Below, piece after piece: positions 9,003 through 17,578 of a stretch of DNA of 64,000 bases. This stretch comes from Arenibacter arenosicollis (lineage in GTDB: Bacteria; Bacteroidota; Bacteroidia; Flavobacteriales; Flavobacteriaceae). The stretch covers positions 62,001-126,000 of the forward strand of contig NZ_JACLHY010000013.1 in NCBI RefSeq assembly GCF_014397245.1. The letters run 5' to 3'. The notes under the pieces are model-generated. The model was given only the letters and a program-made list of their open reading frames with translations, made no database searches and was not told the DNA's origin. The position numbers were made by a program, and so were the translations under genes. Positions within the stretch are counted from its first letter, which is position 1. Every line of letters begins with the position of its first letter.

Positions 9003-9818
9003 ATGAAAGAACTGAGAAAAACAATAGAAACCGCTTGGGAAAATCGTGAACTACTAAAAGAAACTCCAACCCAAAATGCAATTCGTGAAGTCATAGATCT
9101 TTTGGATAACGGAAAATTGCGCTGTGCAGAACCTACCAATGACGGTTGGCAGATAAATGAATGGGTAAAAAAGGCGGTAGTACTATATTTTCCAATACAA
9201 AAAATGGAAACCCTTGAAGCGGGAATCTTTGAATACCACGATAAAATGCCATTAAAGAGAGGTTATGCAGAAAAAGGCATTCGTGTTGTTCCCAATGCAG
9301 TTGCAAGACATGGATCATATATTTCCGCAGGAACTATTTTAATGCCTAGTTATGTAAACATTGGTGCCTATGTAGACGAGGGGACAATGGTGGATACTTG
9401 GGCAACCGTTGGTAGTTGTGCACAAATTGGTAAAAATGTTCATCTTAGTGGTGGTGTTGGAATCGGTGGAGTGTTGGAACCATTACAAGCAGCTCCGGTA
9501 ATAATAGAGGACAATGCCTTTATAGGTTCAAGATGTATTGTTGTTGAAGGTGTACGCGTAGAAAAAGAGGCGGTTTTAGGAGCCAATGTGGTACTTACAG
9601 CCTCAACAAAAATTATAGATGTTACAGGCGATAAACCTGTAGAAAGAAAAGGTTTGGTACCTGCCAGATCGGTTGTTATTCCAGGTAGTTATACCAAAAA
9701 GTTTCCTGCTGGGGAATATCAAGTACCCTGCGCCTTGATTATTGGAACCAGAAAAGAGAGCACCAATAAAAAAACTTCCCTAAATGATGCCTTAAGGGAA
9801 TATGATGTTGCTGTTTAA
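9003..9818 (+). CDS. dapD: 2,3,4,5-tetrahydropyridine-2,6-dicarboxylate N-succinyltransferase
   Basis: A 271-aa cytosolic acyltransferase that succinylates tetrahydrodipicolinate in the diaminopimelate/lysine pathway. The N-terminal helical domain (about 1-100) is followed by a left-handed beta-helix of hexapeptide repeats (about 105-220, including SAGTILMPSYVNIGAYVDEG and GGVGIGG) and a short C-terminal tail. Length 271 is typical for the family. The ATG at 9003 was chosen because the upstream TTG (8979) falls in the promoter. lysA, the last step of the pathway, is at 29709. Two small genes follow at 11 nt and 7 nt spacing, so dapD heads an operon. Confidence 0.97.
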   Translation: MKELRKTIETAWENRELLKETPTQNAIREVIDLLDNGKLRCAEPTNDGWQINEWVKKAVVLYFPIQKMETLEAGIFEYHDKMPLKRGYAEKGIRVVPNAVARHGSYISAGTILMPSYVNIGAYVDEGTMVDTWATVGSCAQIGKNVHLSGGVGIGGVLEPLQAAPVIIEDNAFIGSRCIVVEGVRVEKEAVLGANVVLTASTKIIDVTGDKPVERKGLVPARSVVIPGSYTKKFPAGEYQVPCALIIGTRKESTNKKTSLNDALREYDVAV

Positions 9819-9829
9819 TTTTTAAAAAA

Positions 9830-10210
9830 ATGAGATCGATTCTTGTAGACGCTTGGAACACATTTGTTACTGAAAATGGAATGGATCAGGATTTGAAAAA
9901 ATTATTGGATTCTTTTCCTAATCCAAAAATCATTTTAACAAATGCCAATCAACAAGAACGTATTGCCTATGGAATTGTAAATATGCCTTATGAGGTTTTT
10001 AGTTTGGAACATAAACCCAACAAAACTGATAAGGCATATTACATTAGAATGTTGGAGTTTTATAAATTGGAGCCAAGTGATGTTATCTATTTTGAACATA
10101 ACGTTGAAGCCGTAAATTCTGCATTATCCGCAGGCATAAAAACACATCACTACAAAAAAGAGGACGATTTAGTAGAGCTGCAGTCATTCCTAAAAAATAA
10201 TCTAGTATAA
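9830..10210 (+). CDS. small HAD-like protein with degenerate motifs
   Basis: A 126-aa single-domain HAD-fold protein. Motif I is DAWNT (Asp7), with Trp where phosphatases have the second Asp; motif II is ILTNA; a Lys-rich segment EHKPNKTD may give motif III; motif IV is YFEHN, without the usual paired Asp. The short length means there is no cap domain. Loss of the second motif-I Asp and the motif-IV acids argues against ordinary phosphatase activity and resembles dehalogenase-type or non-enzymatic HADs. It sits between dapD and licD with tight spacing. Function unknown. Confidence 0.65.
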   Translation: MRSILVDAWNTFVTENGMDQDLKKLLDSFPNPKIILTNANQQERIAYGIVNMPYEVFSLEHKPNKTDKAYYIRMLEFYKLEPSDVIYFEHNVEAVNSALSAGIKTHHYKKEDDLVELQSFLKNNLV

Positions 10211-10217
10211 CACCATC

Positions 10218-10802
10218 ATGGCCTATAACATTACACTTGAAGGAAAAAACAAAGTTTTGGCCGAAAGAATGCTTCAAAGTGTAGCCACTATTTTCAACAA
10301 TTGTAATATTGATTATTGGATTGAAGGAGGTACGTTACTGGGTATAAGAAGAGAGAACCGACTTTTGCCTTGGGATAATGACATTGATGTTTCTATTAAT
10401 CATGATCAGATAGAAAAGCTTGACGATTTTTATTCCGAACTGAAGAAAGCCGGATACAGAGTAAGAACTAGACACTTTGATAGTACCAATGAGTTTTTCT
10501 CGAAGAATGCCATTAGAATGATAAAAATAAGGGAAAAACGATTTTTCGGTCTATTGAAAGGCGCGGTTTGTTTGGATGTTTTTATAAAATATCCCAAAAA
10601 CGGGAATAGCTACTGGCAAATTGACAATAAAACTAAATTTGTACCCAGCAAGTTCTACCAAACTTTTGGAAATATAGAATTTAAAGGTTTTGAATACAGC
10701 ATTCCTGCACTAACTGATGAGTATCTCACTTATAGGTATGGAGATTGGCAAACACCGGTGAAAGATTGGGACACCTCCAAGGACGATAATGCAATTGCCT
10801 AA
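10218..10802 (+). CDS. licD: LicD-family phosphotransferase
   Basis: A 194-aa protein of the LicD/fukutin nucleotidyltransferase fold. Family members transfer phosphocholine or another phospho-alcohol from a CDP carrier onto a surface glycan. The defining block is complete: EGGTLLGIRRENRLLPWDND with Gly37-Gly38-Thr39, the basic residues after Gly42, and metal-binding Asp53, Asp55 and Asp57. It is shorter than full-length LicD proteins (about 260-270 aa). It starts 7 nt after the HAD gene. Its stop overlaps the stop of the convergent cytidylyltransferase by 4 nt. Nearby genes could supply CDP-activated donors, so it is probably the first member of the envelope-modification cluster. The transferred group is not known. 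Confidence 0.85.
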   Translation: MAYNITLEGKNKVLAERMLQSVATIFNNCNIDYWIEGGTLLGIRRENRLLPWDNDIDVSINHDQIEKLDDFYSELKKAGYRVRTRHFDSTNEFFSKNAIRMIKIREKRFFGLLKGAVCLDVFIKYPKNGNSYWQIDNKTKFVPSKFYQTFGNIEFKGFEYSIPALTDEYLTYRYGDWQTPVKDWDTSKDDNAIA

Positions 10803-11437
10803 GACTCTACCGCCTGCAATTGCAATGTTTCTCTTAAAATGGTACTGCTAACATTGGCAGTATAAGTAACATATTCTACAGGGCAAGTGGTTTTTGGAAA
10901 TCTACCTTTCCAATCATCACCAACAGAAATGGCATCTATATTATATTCATCCACAATACGTTGCTTATTTTTATCTACCTGCGGAATAACTTCATCAACA
11001 TAACTAATAGCCTTGACCAATTTTATTCTTTCTTCGAATGGAATTACAGGCAACCTGCCTTTTGCCTTTAATATAAGTTCATCTGTGGAAACACCTACGA
11101 TCAAATGGTCGCACATGCCTTTAGATTTTTTCAGAATGTTGAGATGCCCATAATGAAATATATCAAAACAACCCGAAGTATACATTTTTTTATACTTTTT
11201 GGCACTTTTGCTACGCTTCACTTTAATACCAAGAGTATTTCCTTTTTTTAGTTTAATGACATGCTCTTTATTGTCATAAAAAACACTGATGTTTTTAACG
11301 ATCTCCAACATCTCCATCAAAGCACCCTCAAATTCGGACTTGCAGCTTATGGACAATTTTACGTTTTCATCCAGAAAGCTTTTGAAATTCCAATTTGGAT
11401 ATTTTGAAGATAAAATATTTAGATATGACTCAGTCAT
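10799..11437 (-). CDS. TagD-like cytidylyltransferase with N-terminal extension
   Basis: A 212-aa protein. The C-terminal 125 residues are a nucleotidyltransferase of the glycerol-3-phosphate cytidylyltransferase type: YTSGCFDIFHYGHLNILKKS carries the HxGH motif, followed by GVSTDE and SVGDDWKGRF. The RTEGISTT signature of canonical TagD is replaced by TANVSST. The first ~85 residues are an unassigned, mostly helical extension not present in TagD. The likely reaction is CTP plus a phospho-alcohol giving a CDP-alcohol donor. The gene runs toward licD and is divergent from the GT2 gene; its promoter contains a 12-bp perfect palindrome. Confidence 0.75.
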   Translation of the reverse strand: MTESYLNILSSKYPNWNFKSFLDENVKLSISCKSEFEGALMEMLEIVKNISVFYDNKEHVIKLKKGNTLGIKVKRSKSAKKYKKMYTSGCFDIFHYGHLNILKKSKGMCDHLIVGVSTDELILKAKGRLPVIPFEERIKLVKAISYVDEVIPQVDKNKQRIVDEYNIDAISVGDDWKGRFPKTTCPVEYVTYTANVSSTILRETLQLQAVES

Positions 11438-11832
11438 TTATTTATAAACCAATTGATTAGTACAAAAAGGGTCAAAGGTAGTAAACGTTTACAGTTAAAA
11501 TTTATTATCTCCATATTTTTATTCGTTGCCCAAATCAACACTACTATTTATGACGTTATGGTAATAAATAGCCTAATAAATTATGAACACATCCAGATTA
11601 TATACTTCAAATTATGAATTCATTTCTCAAAAAAAAACCAAAACCCTTATATAATTCCCGATGTAGCTTTTATACTGTAAATGAACAACTTTAGTACAAC
11701 TACTAATATTTTTGACATACTATAACCGCTTTTTATATGTTATATTATAGGTAACCTCCTTATAGATTTTCGTGATTTCAACGCAACTATTTCTATTAAC
11801 ACTATCTATTTAGTGGTAAAAATTTCGATTAC
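11438..11832. other. intergenic region, divergent promoters
   Basis: A 395-nt gap between the divergent cytidylyltransferase and GT2 genes. It is strongly AT-rich. It holds the cytidylyltransferase promoter with its palindrome (11473-11492) and a TATTTTTG element at 11707-11714 that could serve the GT2 gene at long distance. No ORF or RNA gene was recognised. Confidence 0.5.
11473..11492 (-). promoter_or_regulatory. -7 element abutted by palindromic operator
   Basis: On the minus strand TACCTTTG (11473-11480) matches the -7 consensus. Directly upstream lies the perfect 12-bp palindrome GTAAACGTTTAC (11481-11492), in the spacer between -7 and -33. The half-site resembles LacI-family operators. 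It is 44 nt upstream of the cytidylyltransferase ATG, so a bound repressor would block the promoter. Confidence 0.55.
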
Positions 11833-12627
11833 ATGCTAGATCAAAGAGAAAAAATATCAGCCCTAATCATCACTTATAATGAAATGGGTTATATAGAAAA
11901 ATGTATAGACTCCATTGAATTTGTAAATGAAATTATAGTTGTAGACTCGTATAGTACGGATGGTACATACCAATATCTGAACAATCATCCAAAGGTTAAG
12001 GTTATACAACATGAATTTGAAAATTATACGGCACAAAAATCCTACGCGCTAAAACAAGCTACTCATGACTGGGTTCTTTTCTTGGATGCCGATGAAGTAG
12101 TTACAGCCAAATTAAGGAAAGAAATTAAGTGTAAGGCGAGGAAAGAGTCTGAACATTGTGCTTACTGGTTTTATAGAAAATTTATGTTCCAAAATAGGCC
12201 TCTACGATTTAGTGGATGGCAAACCGATAAAAACTACCGGCTTTTCAGAAAAAGTAAGGCCCAATTTGCCAAAGAGAAAATAGTTCATGAAACCCTTATT
12301 GTCAATGGCACTTCCGGGATATTACAGCAAAAACTAGTACACTTTTGCTATAAAAACTATGAAGATTATAAGTATAAAATGTTAAAATATGGGCGTTTAA
12401 AGGCCAAGGAAGCCCATAAAAAAGATAAAAAATTCAATTATCTACTTCTAGTTTTCAAACCTTTTTGGAAGTTTTTCAATCATTACATTATTAGATTGGG
12501 AATACTTGATGGGAAAAAGGGAATTACCATATGTTATTTGAATGCCTTGGGCGATTTTGAAAGATACAAGGAACTACAGCGTTTGGGTAAAAAAGAAAAA
12601 ATGGCTTATTTTTTGGTCAAATCATAA
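11833..12627 (+). CDS. GT2 glycosyltransferase, WaaE/KdtX-like
   Basis: A 264-aa cytoplasmic-face glycosyltransferase. The GT-A core begins ISALIITYNE (residues 8-17), continues with IIVVDSYSTDGT, and has the metal-binding DADE at Asp85-Glu88. The later FSGWQTDKNYRLF and VHETLIVNG segments are typical of the WaaE/KdtX branch, which adds a hexose to the lipopolysaccharide core. It is closely similar over its whole length to the C-terminal part of the fusion protein at 13633, so one arose by duplication of the other. It is monocistronic, with 322 nt before the next gene. Confidence 0.88.
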   Translation: MLDQREKISALIITYNEMGYIEKCIDSIEFVNEIIVVDSYSTDGTYQYLNNHPKVKVIQHEFENYTAQKSYALKQATHDWVLFLDADEVVTAKLRKEIKCKARKESEHCAYWFYRKFMFQNRPLRFSGWQTDKNYRLFRKSKAQFAKEKIVHETLIVNGTSGILQQKLVHFCYKNYEDYKYKMLKYGRLKAKEAHKKDKKFNYLLLVFKPFWKFFNHYIIRLGILDGKKGITICYLNALGDFERYKELQRLGKKEKMAYFLVKS

Positions 12628-12949
12628 TTGTATTGGATTTACCTCCGGATACTATTTTCCTAGGCCCAAATTAACCTTCCTCACTATTATTTATATTTCA
12701 TTGCGGCATTGGCTTCTTATTAAATATTTTGAATTTTTGAAATCTTGTTTGTACCTAAGTCTCCCGATCTTTTAAAGAATGAGTACTAAAAATTAGGGTT
12801 ATTTTAGACTTCCTGCTCTTCACCCTAAAAAATTATAAACCATTATTTATATATCTTTGCCCCCTCCCTTAACTTTGCATTAGGTTATGGTTAAAAAAAT
12901 ATAGGACCTGTCTAGTTCTGGACTAGTCATTAAATAAATTATAAAACTC
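12628..12949. other. intergenic region with promoter for the LicC-like gene
   Basis: A 322-nt AT-rich gap. Two -7-type elements occur in the second half, TATCTTTG (12852-12859) and TAACTTTG (12870-12877), either of which could drive the LicC-like/fusion operon. No convincing -33 box, ORF or RNA gene was seen. Confidence 0.45.
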
Positions 12950-13636
12950 ATGAAAATTGTCATTTTAGCAGCGGGTATTGGATCAAGACTTGGAAACCCA
13001 TTTCCTAAACCTCTAACACCTTTAAAAAATGGAAAATGTATCATGGAGATGCAGGTAAACAATCTGGATGAAACCTTTAATATTCATGATATAAATGTGG
13101 TTGTTGGTTTTAAAAAGGATTTGATAATGGAACGCTTTCCGGAACTCACTTATATTTACAACCCATTTTTTGATCAGACCAATACTTCCAAAAGTCTTTT
13201 AAAAGCCCTTAAAAAAAACAGGGATAAATCTGTGCTTTGGCTAAATGGCGATGTTGTTTTTGACGTGAGATTATTATCTGTTTTAAAGCCATACATTGAC
13301 AAGAATCAATCGTTTGTAGCCGTAAACACTAGTAAAGTGGCGGATGAAGAAGTGAAGTACACCCTAAAGGATAATTATATAGACAAATTATCCAAGACCG
13401 TTAAAAATGGGCTTGGAGAGGCCGTAGGTATTAATTTCATTGCTGCCAAGGATATAAATAGTTTTATAGATAGACTGGAAGAATGTGATGACAATGATTA
13501 TTTTGAAAGAGGCTTGGAAATAGCTATAGAAAAAGACGGCTTAAAAATTAGTGCGGTCGACATTTCGGCTTTCGATTGTATGGAAGTGGACTTTAAAGAG
13601 GATTTGGAAAATGCCAATACCCTATTCCAGAAATGA
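12950..13636 (+). CDS. LicC-like nucleotidyltransferase
   Basis: A 228-aa sugar-nucleotidyltransferase-fold protein. The N-terminal nucleotide-binding loop is LAAGIGSRLG (6-15) with the catalytic Lys20 in PKPL; the metal site is NGDVVFD (Asp101). The C-terminal half, with GEAVGINFI and a late CMEVDFKEDLENAN segment, is typical of phosphocholine cytidylyltransferases (LicC) and related CDP-alcohol pyrophosphorylases. It would activate a phospho-alcohol for transfer by LicD or by the fused transferase. The stop overlaps the start of the next gene by 4 nt (ATGA), implying translational coupling. Substrate not determined; a sugar-phosphate is possible. Confidence 0.8.
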   Translation: MKIVILAAGIGSRLGNPFPKPLTPLKNGKCIMEMQVNNLDETFNIHDINVVVGFKKDLIMERFPELTYIYNPFFDQTNTSKSLLKALKKNRDKSVLWLNGDVVFDVRLLSVLKPYIDKNQSFVAVNTSKVADEEVKYTLKDNYIDKLSKTVKNGLGEAVGINFIAAKDINSFIDRLEECDDNDYFERGLEIAIEKDGLKISAVDISAFDCMEVDFKEDLENANTLFQK

Positions 13637-15453
13637 AGATAATTTTATTTTGCCAAAATGCATATGCCTTTGGTATCCTTGCCCCTATTCGGGATGTGCT
13701 TCTAGAACAGGAACATGACTTTCTTTGGTACATATCCGGGAAACTTCTGGATAATTTCCCTTATAAAAATGAGAATTACACGGTAAGCACTTTAGATTTA
13801 CAGCTCTATAAGAGCGATGCCATCTTTGTTCCGGGAAATGAAGTGCCCTACTATATTCGTGGACTCAAAGTCCAGGTCTTTCACGGACTGGCCGGTGAAA
13901 AGAAAGGGCATTTCAGGATAAGACATTATTTTGATCTTTATCTTACCCAAGGACCGTATTTCACGGACAAATTCAATGAACTAAAAAAAATACACAAAAA
14001 TTTTGATGTCATAGAAACCGGCTGGCCAAAATTGGATGTATACAGCTCAGAAAAAAATAGGTACGATTTTGAAAAAAAGGCCATATTACAGCAATACAAT
14101 ACGGACAAAATTGTGCTCTACGCCCCTACCTTCTCCCCTAGCCTTACTTCGGCTCCTTTTTTATTAAAGGAAATCAAAGATCTTGCAGAGCAAACTGGCT
14201 ACGTAATCTTTATTAAGTTCCATGATCTTATGGATCATAAGTGGATTAGGGCATACAGAACATTGGCCAATGAAATCCCGAACGTACTTTTCAAGGATGA
14301 TAAAAACATTATTAAATCGCTCCTCCAAGCTGACATATTGATAAGTGACACCTCATCCGTCATTTACGAATTCATTCTTTTGAACAAGCCCGTAATTTCT
14401 TTTAAGAATATAGCCGAAAAGGTACTTTGGGACAACTCAAATTCCTATACAGGACTTACCAAGAAAGTTTTGGATAATTTTCATATAGATCCCCATGCTG
14501 CGGAAAGAGCCTATATAAATATGCAATTTCATCCCTACCAGGACGGAAAGTCGGCCCTACGTATGGTCAATGCCGTAAAAAACCATATAGAAACCAATGG
14601 GGTGCCCGAAAAAAGAGAACTATCCCTGGCGCGAAGATTCAAAATAAATTCCATGTTTGGGAAGCCTATATTGAATCCCTTTAATGGTGAAAAAATCAAT
14701 AAGATTTCTGCAATACTTATTACCTACAATGAAGATATCCATATTAATGCAGTTTTGGAGAATGTAAAGTTTGCAGATGAGATTATCGTTGTCGACTCCT
14801 TTAGCACGGATGGCACAATCGAAAAGATTAAGGAACGTCCCGAGGTAAAATTGATCCAGCGCCCCTTTGTTAATTATACCGATCAAAAATCATATGCCCT
14901 GGAACAGGCCACCAATGATTGGGTACTTTTTTTGGATGCAGACGAGCGTGTCCCTGATCGCTTAAGAAATGAAATCTTGGAAACCGTGAATTCCAAAGAA
15001 CCCACAGCGGACGCCTACTATTTTTATAGGATTTTTATGTTCAAAAATAAAGTTCTACGCTTTAGTGGCTGGCAAAGGGATAAAAATTATAGGCTCTTTA
15101 AAAAGAGTAAAGTTCATTTTACCCAAGATAGAATAGTGCACGAAACCTTAATCGTGAACGGACAGTCTGGTATACTCAAAAACAAACTGATACATTACTC
15201 CTATAAAAATTACGAAGATTACAAGGGAAAGATGATAAAATATGGGCAAATGAAGGCTGTTGAGGAATTTAAAAAGGATTATTCCCCAAATCTGTACCAT
15301 TTTACATTTAGACCATTTTATAAATTCTTCAATCATTATATCTTACGGTTCGGTGTGCTAGATGGCAAAAAAGGTGTGATCATATGCTATCTAAATGCAT
15401 TGGGAGTATATTCCCGTTATAAGGAATTAAAACGATTGCGAAATTTAAGGTAA
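13633..15453 (+). CDS. CDP-glycerol glycerophosphotransferase-like/GT2 fusion protein
   Basis: A 606-aa bifunctional protein in one uninterrupted frame. Residues about 1-335 are a TagB/TagF-type transferase: VFHGLAGEKKG with His84, TGWPKLD, YAPTF, KFHD and ISDTSSVIYEF (237-247), the blocks that bind CDP-alditol and move a phospho-alditol unit. Residues about 355-606 are a GT2 domain with ISAILITYNED (358-368) and DADE (435-438), nearly the same as the free GT2 at 11833. The two halves would add a sugar and then a phospho-alditol, or the reverse, to the same acceptor; this is inference. It is coupled to the LicC-like gene. TagB/F proteins are best known from Gram-positive teichoic acid synthesis. 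Confidence 0.85.
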   Translation: MKIILFCQNAYAFGILAPIRDVLLEQEHDFLWYISGKLLDNFPYKNENYTVSTLDLQLYKSDAIFVPGNEVPYYIRGLKVQVFHGLAGEKKGHFRIRHYFDLYLTQGPYFTDKFNELKKIHKNFDVIETGWPKLDVYSSEKNRYDFEKKAILQQYNTDKIVLYAPTFSPSLTSAPFLLKEIKDLAEQTGYVIFIKFHDLMDHKWIRAYRTLANEIPNVLFKDDKNIIKSLLQADILISDTSSVIYEFILLNKPVISFKNIAEKVLWDNSNSYTGLTKKVLDNFHIDPHAAERAYINMQFHPYQDGKSALRMVNAVKNHIETNGVPEKRELSLARRFKINSMFGKPILNPFNGEKINKISAILITYNEDIHINAVLENVKFADEIIVVDSFSTDGTIEKIKERPEVKLIQRPFVNYTDQKSYALEQATNDWVLFLDADERVPDRLRNEILETVNSKEPTADAYYFYRIFMFKNKVLRFSGWQRDKNYRLFKKSKVHFTQDRIVHETLIVNGQSGILKNKLIHYSYKNYEDYKGKMIKYGQMKAVEEFKKDYSPNLYHFTFRPFYKFFNHYILRFGVLDGKKGVIICYLNALGVYSRYKELKRLRNLR

Positions 15454-15462
15454 AAGACAATT

Positions 15463-16032
15463 ATGAAAGATATTCTTTCCGAGGTTAACAAATGTTATGA
15501 AATTCTTACTGAAGGAGGCCTTATTCTATACCCCACGGATACTGTTTGGGGTATTGGTTGTGATGCTACAAATGAAGAGGCGGTGGAAAAAATTTACGCC
15601 CTAAAAAAAAGATCAAATACAAAAACTATGATCTGTTTGGTGGCTAACGATTTTATGTTGGAACAACATGTTAACAAAGTACCGGAACTGGCCTATGACA
15701 TTATTGACCTATCCACCAAACCAACCACCATTGTCTATGAGTCCCCTAAGGGAATTGCCAAAAATTTAATTGCACAGGACAATACTTTGGCCATTAGGGT
15801 GGCTACTGATCAATTCTGCCAGTATCTTATAAAGAAATTCAAGAAACCTATCGTTTCCACTTCCGCCAATATAGCCGGACAACCAACTCCCAATAGTTTC
15901 AAAGAAATACACGGCGAGATTTTAAAAGGTGTTGACTATATAGTAAATTTGGACCGCGATAAAATTAAAAGTACCCCATCCTCCATTATTATGCTCGGTA
16001 ATGATGGTACTGTAAAAGTGATCCGAGAATAA
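15463..16032 (+). CDS. L-threonylcarbamoyladenylate synthase
   Basis: A 189-aa Sua5/YrdC/YciO-family enzyme that makes threonylcarbamoyl-AMP from threonine, bicarbonate and ATP for the t6A modification of tRNAs reading ANN codons. The signature [18 protein letters not shown] (18-35), KKRSNTK and [12 protein letters not shown] are present. It lacks the C-terminal Sua5 domain, so it is the short TsaC-like form. It lies 9 nt after the fusion gene and 2 nt before the CCA enzyme, another tRNA-maturation gene. Confidence 0.93.
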   Translation: MKDILSEVNKCYEILTEGGLILYPTDTVWGIGCDATNEEAVEKIYALKKRSNTKTMICLVANDFMLEQHVNKVPELAYDIIDLSTKPTTIVYESPKGIAKNLIAQDNTLAIRVATDQFCQYLIKKFKKPIVSTSANIAGQPTPNSFKEIHGEILKGVDYIVNLDRDKIKSTPSSIIMLGNDGTVKVIRE

Positions 16033-16034
16033 GA

Positions 16035-17459
16035 ATGACGAACAGAACCCACGAAGAAGCCTTAAAGAACCCAGTATTTTCTACAATTTCGGATGCAGCG
16101 AAGGAACTTTCCTTAGATTCCTATGTAATCGGAGGTTTTGTACGGGACCACCTGTTACAAAGGGGAACCCCAAAAGATATCGACATTGTTGCCATTGGTA
16201 GTGGTATAGAATTGGCCAAATTGGTTGCCAAAAAATTACCAGGAAGCTCGGAGGTGAGCGTATTTAAGAATTTTGGAACGGCAATGATCAAATTTCAGGA
16301 CATTGAAATTGAGTTTGTTGGGGCTAGAAAGGAAAGTTACCACCGTGACAGTAGAAAACCTGTTGTTGAGAACGGCAGCTTGGAAGACGATCAAAAACGA
16401 AGGGATTTCACTATTAACGCTCTGGCCATTTCCCTCAATTCAAGAGACTACGGACAGCTCCTAGATCCTTTCGACGGTATTGGGGATTTAAAAAGACAGC
16501 TGATTAGAACTCCATTAGACCCTGATATTACGTATTCCGATGACCCTTTGCGTATGATGCGCGCCATAAGGTTTGCCACTCAATTAAACTTTATAATCCA
16601 TCCTGAATCTTTACAAGCTATTGCGGATAATAAGGAGAGAATTAAAATTATTTCCAATGAACGCATCGTGGACGAATTACATAAAATTTTGGCCAGTGCC
16701 AAACCGTCTCTCGGGTTTTCCCTGCTGCACGAAACTGGTCTCTTGCCCTTTGTAATGCCCGAATTGGTGGCTTTGGAAGGTATAGAGGAAATTGAAGGAC
16801 AACGGCACAAGGATAATTTTTGGCACACTTTGGAGGTCGTGGATAATATTTCCCAAAACACAGACAATGTTTGGCTACGTTGGGCTGCGCTTTTACATGA
16901 TATTGGCAAGGCACCTACCAAAAAATTCGACAAAAAAATAGGTTGGACATTCCATGGCCACGAATTTATAGGGTCAAAAATGGTCTACAAACTTTTTAAA
17001 CGCCTTAGGTTGCCTCTAAACGAAAAAATGAAATTCGTTCAAAAGATGGTATTAATGAGTTCCAGGCCCATAGTCCTCTCCGAGGATTTTGTAACCGACT
17101 CTGCAGTAAGAAGGCTTATTTTTGACGCAGGAGAGCACGTGGAAGACTTAATGACTCTTTGTGAAGCGGATATTACTACCAAGAATCCCAAAAAGCAAAA
17201 GAGGTATAGGAATAATTTCAAAATTGTCCGTCAAAAAATCGAAGAGGTTGAAGAACGTGACCATATAAGAAATTTTCAGCCCCCTATTAGTGGAGAAGAA
17301 ATTATGAAAACTTTCAACCTTAAACCTTCCAAGGAAATAGGTATGATAAAGGAAGCCATAAAAGAAGCCATATTGGACGGGGAAATCCCCAATGAGTACA
17401 AAGCGGCTTACACATTGATGCTGCGAAAAGGAGAAGAAATGGGACTTGAGGGGAATTAA
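16035..17459 (+). CDS. cca: CCA tRNA nucleotidyltransferase with HD domain
   Basis: A 474-aa enzyme that builds or repairs the 3' CCA end of tRNA. The class II head domain has GGFVRDHLL and the DIDIVAIG metal-binding strand, then [10 protein letters not shown] and the flexible-loop, neck and body regions. An HD hydrolase domain follows, with [13 protein letters not shown] and [10 protein letters not shown]. The HD domain is common in bacterial CCA enzymes and may give phosphohydrolase activity. It begins 2 nt after the threonylcarbamoyl-AMP synthase. Confidence 0.95.
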   Translation: MTNRTHEEALKNPVFSTISDAAKELSLDSYVIGGFVRDHLLQRGTPKDIDIVAIGSGIELAKLVAKKLPGSSEVSVFKNFGTAMIKFQDIEIEFVGARKESYHRDSRKPVVENGSLEDDQKRRDFTINALAISLNSRDYGQLLDPFDGIGDLKRQLIRTPLDPDITYSDDPLRMMRAIRFATQLNFIIHPESLQAIADNKERIKIISNERIVDELHKILASAKPSLGFSLLHETGLLPFVMPELVALEGIEEIEGQRHKDNFWHTLEVVDNISQNTDNVWLRWAALLHDIGKAPTKKFDKKIGWTFHGHEFIGSKMVYKLFKRLRLPLNEKMKFVQKMVLMSSRPIVLSEDFVTDSAVRRLIFDAGEHVEDLMTLCEADITTKNPKKQKRYRNNFKIVRQKIEEVEERDHIRNFQPPISGEEIMKTFNLKPSKEIGMIKEAIKEAILDGEIPNEYKAAYTLMLRKGEEMGLEGN

Positions 17460-17548
17460 ATTTCACTAGGTATGGGCAGTTTTATAAATGACCTTATTTA
17501 TGCCATAAATTTAGACTTATCCAGACCATATTTTTGATAAAAGAGTGG

Positions 17549-17556
17549 TAATTTTG
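17549..17556 (+). promoter_or_regulatory. ctaA -7 promoter element
   Basis: TAATTTTG matches TAnnTTTG and is 22 nt before the ctaA ATG. The -33 position lacks a clear TTTG. Confidence 0.4.
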
Positions 17557-17578
17557 CACTATTCTTTCAAATATCCAA

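Noticed and set aside
11438-11832. tRNA or small RNA gene in the 395-nt gap
   Set aside because: No cloverleaf or strong structured element was found; only promoter elements are supported.
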